From assembly GCF_001540865.1 (NCBI RefSeq), contig NC_033627.1, forward strand, positions 4,660,744-4,724,743: a stretch of DNA of 64,000 bases, given 5' to 3'. Below the pieces are notes generated by a model. That model saw nothing but the letters and a program-made list of their open reading frames with translations. It searched no databases and was not told where the DNA came from. The DNA is from Ananas comosus. Lineage: Eukaryota > Streptophyta > Magnoliopsida > Poales > Bromeliaceae. Shown here in pieces: positions 59,300-64,000 of the stretch; positions within the stretch are counted from its first letter, which is position 1; every line of letters begins with the position of its first letter. The translations under genes were made by a program, and so were the position numbers.

Positions 59300-60330
59300 A
59301 TCAATTAAAAAAAAATAACATTCGTTTATTTTTACGAACTGATCTATATGAGGGCATGTGGGGGCGGAAGGAACGGAAACTGGAGCGATTCCGGCGCGAG
59401 CGGCGGCGGGTCGCGAAAAAAACCGCAGCAGTGCAAGAGAAAGCAGAGGTGGAGCGAGCAGCAGCCGGGATCTACCCTCGTTACCCAGCACACGGGAGAG
59501 GTAGCGTTCGCTCGAAGAACCGTGACTCTTCGCGAAGGAAAAAAAGCAGCAGCCGTTACCACTCCTGCTACTCAAAGGTCTTCACCCAAACCATCCACTT
59601 TTTAGACGATGTCACCTCCATCTCCACCTCCACCTTCACCTCTACCTCTACTCAGCGTTTCCCGGCGTCTCCGCCGCCTCCTCCAAACTTCTCTTTTTTT
59701 CTCCTAGTGTTGCATCGAGCCGCCCCAGCCTCTACTCTTCTCGCCCTCCACTCGCCCTCCACCAGTTCCCGTGTACCCCACCTCCGCTCCTCCCCGCAGG
59801 GTTTCCCTCCGCCGTTTAGTCGGAACCATCCCAGCCTCCATTCCTCCCGCCCATCACCCGCTCTCACCCCCCCTACCCTCCCCGTTTCCGCTCCGCCCGC
59901 CGGAGCAGAGGTGGAGGTGGAAGTAGAGAGAGAAGCCTCTCCTTTTTTTTTCTCTCTCTCTTTCCTTATTCCCATAAAACCAGTCAAAAGATTTTTAAAC
60001 CTTACTTAGACGTTTTAGCTTTTCCTCCGGGTTAAAACGTTTTCGAGTTTTGAACACTTAAAAAATATGTTTAACCGGAATATTTATAAGTATTTAAATA
60101 AACACTATTTAAATATTTTTAATTTCATAGTATTTAATTTTACTTAAGAATCGTTATTCTCTACAAAATAAATTATCTGAAAAACACAACTGAATCTCAG
60201 ATGATAATGAATAGCGTGAAGAATAAATTAATAAACAAATAAAAGCTTTTTTATTATTGATCTCAAGGAACATAATCGACAGCGGTGAGTACACGAGAGG
60301 GACGGAAGAGGGTTTGTAGTGAGAGGGATA
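59300..60330. other. GC- and CT-rich block (wrong polarity), no product recognised
   Basis: Several overlapping open frames on both ordinary strands (59288-60009) are Ser/Pro- or Arg-rich, as expected of biased composition. No family motif appears in ordinary or re-polarised translation. Confidence 0.4.
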
Positions 60331-60349
60331 GGAGAGGGAGAAGGGGAGC

Positions 60350-60590
60350 TGTACGAAACCGGTTGCTCGAGGAACGGCCACTTGAGTATCCGCTGCTCGA
60401 GGAGGGGCTTTAGAGAAACGGACGCTCGAAGAATGATAGTAATAGGAGTGACCACTCGGGGAGCACCGACTAGAGGAGCGGCCATTCAACGAACGGCAAC
60501 TAACGGAACGGCCGTTCGGCGAACGATGGCTAGTGGAGCGCCGCTGGAACAATGATAGCAACAGGAGCGGCTACGGGAAGCAGTAACTAG
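60350..60590. repeat. Roughly 15-bp degenerate tandem repeat, coding-like when re-polarised
   Basis: Units such as 'gctcgaggaacggccac', 'gaggagcggccattcaac' and 'ggaacggccgttcggcg' recur every 15 bp or a multiple. Read right to left, one frame gives repeated LAGKAINGK and LTGEEISHEG-like units. It may be a repetitive segment of the neighbouring gypsy element; that is inference. Confidence 0.6.
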
Positions 60591-61269
60591 AGGTGTGTTC
60601 TCTTTCCAGGAGGAAGGGAAGTGGAGGAGAGAGAGAAATAGAGTTAACGTGTTTTAAGATATTAAGTACGTACTTAGATGAACAAAGAACTTCATTAAAT
60701 CTTTGGACTTACTACTAAAGTACACCAACGAAGTAAACGACACCAATTACTAGAACAAAACCAACAACTCAAAACGTACGGGTACAAAAACTAAATACGA
60801 AGAAACTCCCAGTACTTATTATGGGGTAATTAATTCGGAAGTCTTATTCTTATTGGTTTTCCCTTTATCAACTAGGCTAAAGTATTGTAAAAAAAAAATA
60901 AAAAACTCTATGATCAAGAAAAATAAAAATAGACGTGACGTTTCTCTTCGAATAACCCGTACCATCTTCCTTACCCTTATTGTTGAAAATTGTTGTGATA
61001 AGTTTATTGTAATATAAAATGTCGTTCCAAATTTTACAGAGAACAGGTTTTACGAAGAACAGGTATATGAACAAAATCTCCTAAAAAACTCTTTAACGCA
61101 CGGGAAGCTCAATTTAACCACTTAAAGATCTTTGGGTTAATGTACTATAGAAACTAATTAATCACTTGTAAGAAACTAATTAATCACTTGTAATGATGTG
61201 ATAAAAATACTGCCAATTATACAATCGGATGTACTATGTTTCCTAAAACTAAGTATACACGTAAGTAAA

Positions 61270-61960
61270 CACGACTAACGAAGGGCACTTCAGTCAGTAT
61301 CGGCATAGTTATCCGAACTCGAACAGAAGTGAGAACAGGTTGAAGAACTTTTTACTGCATCCGTACTACAACTGGTACCGGGTCGACAGCTAGTAATGTG
61401 TCGGAGATCCGGCAGGAAGATAATCTCAGTACTATATATTCCCAGCCTATTTAAACCAAGTATCCCGGCTACCGAAAAGTTTATGATAGCATAACCGGTG
61501 GAAATGTAGAAGCTCAACCTCGACCCGTTGCCGGTCGAGGAGGAATATAACTTCAAGGAGGAGTTAGAGATGACTAAGACAGCACTTGTTTGTACCGTCT
61601 CGCATGTGATACGAATACAGGCGACTTGAAAGAAGCCAACGTTGAAGAGCCCAGAAAATAAAAAAGAGGAGCCTAAGAAAACGGTAAAATCGGCTTATAA
61701 GTGAGAAACTGGAGTGTAGAGAGAGGAACCCACCGGTAGCGAGGACGAACTACTTCCAGAGTTCCCTGCACTAAAAGAAGAGATCGAGTAACACCCACTA
61801 GAAGAGGTAACCGAGACGACGTTGGCTAACGAAATAAAACCTGAAGTTGGTATCCTACCCTAAACTCAGCGAACGTAGTAGCGGTAAGAAGTATCCAGCT
61901 CCCCCCGTCGGTGACGCGTCCGACAAAGATGCACAAGCTGGAGTAGGAAAAGCGAAGAAG
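61270..61960. pseudogene. Ty3/gypsy retropepsin region, readable right to left
   Basis: Reading the given strand from right to left without complementing gives ISIVYALPCLFTTE, EELQYKEELAVAQLQLEDV, VFEKPSAL, KFIRPLYI and VMIDSWAMVNIMPTSFFQEV, then PIDTAMTDFTGS. This is the order of the plant Ty3/gypsy aspartic-protease region; the active site (D-S/T-G-A usually) reads DSWAM here. With internal stops it is inactive. The element runs in the opposite sense to the MULE, so both strands of the segment carry readable genes once polarity is corrected. Reverse transcriptase was not found further left; the element may be deleted there. Confidence 0.88.
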
Positions 61961-61965
61961 GGTTA

Positions 61966-64000
61966 CTAAAGAGTAAAGCCGAATTTAGGAGACAACAACG
62001 GTAAAAACACAGAAGCAGTCACGGTCGGGTATGGTAGATCGGCCGTGGGAACGGTACTGGGTAACCAGTCAGCCGTGCAATCGACCATAGAAATGGTAGA
62101 ACTCCACAAGGGAGTTCTAAAAAGAAGAGAGGGTTCCAGAGTCGGTACCGATTTACTACTCAAATAAGTGTTTGGAGGTTGGTTCTTTAAAATACAGGGG
62201 GAGCTAGTAAGGAAGTTTAAAGCCAAGCCTAGAACCGAAACCGACAACCACGGTACGTCCGACGATAAAGTCCACGGAGACGCGATCCACGGCTTCCCAA
62301 CAGAACCCACTAGGAGAGCCGGGTAGAAGAGAATACAGATCATTATGAGTAGTCCTGGAAGACTTAGCCACCCAGGAAGTACGGAAACCGTCTCAAATCC
62401 AGAAGAAGTTTTAACAATCTCCGGAGAAGGTTCGTAAGTAGCCTCATCGGCTACCGTAGTCCATGGAGGGTGAGACGTTCCTTCCGATACTTGAACAAGG
62501 TGAGTGTCATGTGGAATAAGAGCGCATACTACCGAAAGGTCAGGATTGTGCAGTAAACCGGAACATGAACTACGTTTTGACTTCGTAAGAAGGACAGAAC
62601 AGGTGTAGGAGAATTTTAAAGAGGAAAACCTCACCAAAAAAAAAAGAAATACAGGTGATACAACTGGACACTCTCTTTCCCTAAAACCAGTTGAAAATAT
62701 AATGAAAATAAAAGAATGAGCCGTTTATGATCTGTTAGGAGTAAATTAAAAAAAATTAAACGGAAAATTTCCAACACGTCAGTAATCATGACACCGAGGT
62801 ACTAACCATGATGAACGTTATAAAAGAAAAAAAATCAAGGAGAGATCTATATTGCGAACTGGAAGAAGCTCGAACTAGGACGGTAGGAATATATTGACTA
62901 GCTTATAAACTAACCAAAACAACTGCAGTTTCCTTATCTACATGCAATGGTAAGTACGAAAATAAAGCGACCGGAAACGATCGGACTCGTTACGTGTAAA
63001 TATCCTAACTACCAAAAAGTGGTAAAGTCGGCGTATGTGGAGCCGGAGTAGTCGGCTCAGAAGATAGATCAACCTCAACAAGTCGAGTAGAACTCGACTA
63101 GGGAGAAGTTATTTTCTCTGTAAGAAGAGAAAGAGGAATGAAATAAGGAACAAAGCCGAGGTTGTGCCGGCTAGGAGGGATAAAATAAAAGATTTAACAA
63201 ACATAACCCGCTGAGCTTGTAGGTTTAGCTTGTCTAACTCTTTTATAAATAGAAGTTTTAACAGAAAATAGAATTTTACGTTTAGTAATTTATGATAGAA
63301 ACACTTTGAGTCTAAAGCCATAGGAATGTTTCATAACCAAAGATCGACAAAACTTTATCAAGTTTATAAGAAGTTGGTAAAGGGAGTTGCAAACAGCTAT
63401 GTTCCGGTTCAGTCGGTGACTATTAAATCCAAGTATGGATATTTTAACGAGTACTTTTAATACAAGGTTAAACAGGGTTGGCGTCTGTCTTAACCACCCA
63501 TCTGATCACATGGTACACTTACAGTAGAATCAATCGCTGCATAATTTGTTTGTTTCAAAGTTTTTATCCATTCGTCGGCGAAGAGAGGTTACCCAGCACT
63601 TGGCTCGTTGTACGTGGTGTAATAAGAACCAGAGAAACGGGCTCTTGAACAGCTTAAAGCTATAAAAGGTTAAACGGGTCATACCTACGAGACGTAACTA
63701 TAATCGACCTATGCCCTTAGATTTATGTCCAGCGTAACGGCTGGAACGGGGATGTGGTTTACATAAAACCTAACAGAATAAATAAACTCGTATATCGAGT
63801 AATAAGGGATAACGACCTCGTCTTCGACCCAACCTCCGTGTAAACCGATACCTCCGACAGGCATTAAAACATAACATCCCAATTCAGGGATACTATGCAA
63901 CCCCGGAACGGGGGTTGAGAATGTAGGTATAAAACCCTGACTATCCGATCGATCGTTTCCTCTACCTCTTCCATTTGGGTGCGTTAGAGATCGACACCCG
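61966..64000. pseudogene. Ty3/gypsy Gag, readable right to left, runs to the right edge
   Basis: Right-to-left reading from about 63790 to 63490 stays open for about 100 codons: RFPYPANINAEHPYWANWKI, SKFDKFSGKETKNNVVHVAR, TKMTFTWYTSLPTNSV, then a W-x-x-LEHNFHEHF stretch. After a frame slip comes VADLALYRQTLREMVEEYL (about 63420-63365). These are the conserved steps of plant gypsy Gag. A later piece at about 62120-62000 (PANVPTDQWVMARVP, ALTKTQKWQQQR) fits the region before protease. The 223-codon frame on the ordinary minus strand (61966-62637) is a shadow of this. Confidence 0.88.

Larger units (their letters stand above)
41220..64000. other. Segment with wrong polarity: complemented but not reversed (starts between about 41.2 and 41.7 kb)
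   Basis: Neither ordinary strand encodes anything recognisable. The base-complement read left to right encodes a MULE transposase (44.0-47.6 kb). The sequence read right to left without complementing encodes gypsy Gag and protease (64.0-61.3 kb). Both are the two strands of one molecule written with 5' and 3' swapped. Step composition agrees: TA, CG, AC and GT look high, whereas AT, GC, CA and TG look high left of the break. By eye, 40.5-41.2 kb is still normal and 41.7 kb onwards is not; between them I cannot decide. There is no N gap at the junction. All conventional ORFs in this interval are artefacts, including GC-rich ones near 55.1-55.6 kb and 59.4-60.0 kb. Inverted and tandem repeats survive complementing and are listed separately. 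The segment runs past the right edge. Confidence 0.93.

Noticed and set aside
59288..60009. Long Ser/Pro/Arg-rich frames on both strands (up to 217 codons)
   Set aside because: Low-complexity translation, no domain, wrong-polarity segment.
61966..62637. 223-codon open frame on the ordinary minus strand
   Set aside because: It has no known motif, lies in the wrong-polarity segment, and the same bases read right to left carry gypsy-like sequence. Mirror-image coding DNA tends to leave long open frames.
41220..64000. Explaining the segment as a real, previously unknown biological system or an ordinary inversion
   Set aside because: An inversion keeps genes readable on the other strand. Known strand chemistry is antiparallel, so complement without reversal has no biological route. 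A data fault or deliberate edit is the simpler reading.

Overview
This window is nuclear DNA from a plant: genes are split by GT-AG introns, intergenic DNA is AT-rich, and MITEs, TRIMs, LINE tails and solo LTRs are abundant. Strongly GC-rich first exons (23.2-23.4 kb, 31.0-31.3 kb) suggest a monocot. I cannot name the species; pineapple or a relative is only a guess.

From 1 to about 41.2 kb the sequence reads normally. It holds (i) the 3' two-thirds of a squalene synthase gene (+, 615-4268, eight exons); (ii) 18 kb of intergenic DNA packed with small transposons: Mutator-type MITEs, a 2.3 kb hAT-type element (9872-12146, exact 8-bp target duplication) full of minisatellites, a Cassandra-like TRIM with 5S-rRNA-like LTRs, several long-TIR MITE families, and one stray exon resembling MOR1; (iii) a complete nine-exon DUF1336/EDR2-like gene (+, 23176-30254) whose introns carry two MITEs and a TRIM cluster; (iv) a small MASS/At1g80180-like gene (-, 30980-31291), tail to tail with it; (v) a small single-exon gene (+, 35502-35801); (vi) a LINE area with a 5'-truncated LINE flanked by a perfect 16-bp TSD, and a twin-primed, internally inverted LINE split by a 722-bp solo LTR with TSD CTACA.

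From somewhere between about 41.2 and 41.7 kb to the right edge the sequence has wrong polarity. It is base-complemented but not reversed (equivalently, reversed but not complemented). On either ordinary strand there is nothing recognisable, and CG, TA, AC and GT steps look enriched where plant DNA favours GC, AT, CA and TG. When complemented without reversal, 44.0-47.6 kb reads as a Mutator (MULE) transposase with DNA-binding domain, DDE-type core, SWIM finger and CCHC knuckle. When read right to left without complementing, 64.0-61.3 kb reads as Ty3/gypsy Gag followed by the retropepsin region. These two reads are the two strands of one molecule, so about 22 kb has been written with 5' and 3' exchanged. 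No recombination or replication process makes such a junction. I infer a data-handling or assembly fault, or a deliberate edit, not a biological system. Ordinary six-frame ORFs beyond about 41.7 kb should be ignored. I list what the segment encodes once re-polarised, with strand '.', because neither ordinary strand applies.

Functionally the real genes are unrelated neighbours: sterol and triterpenoid precursor synthesis (squalene synthase), a membrane/lipid-associated EDR2-C domain protein, a probable MAPK substrate, and an unplaced small protein.
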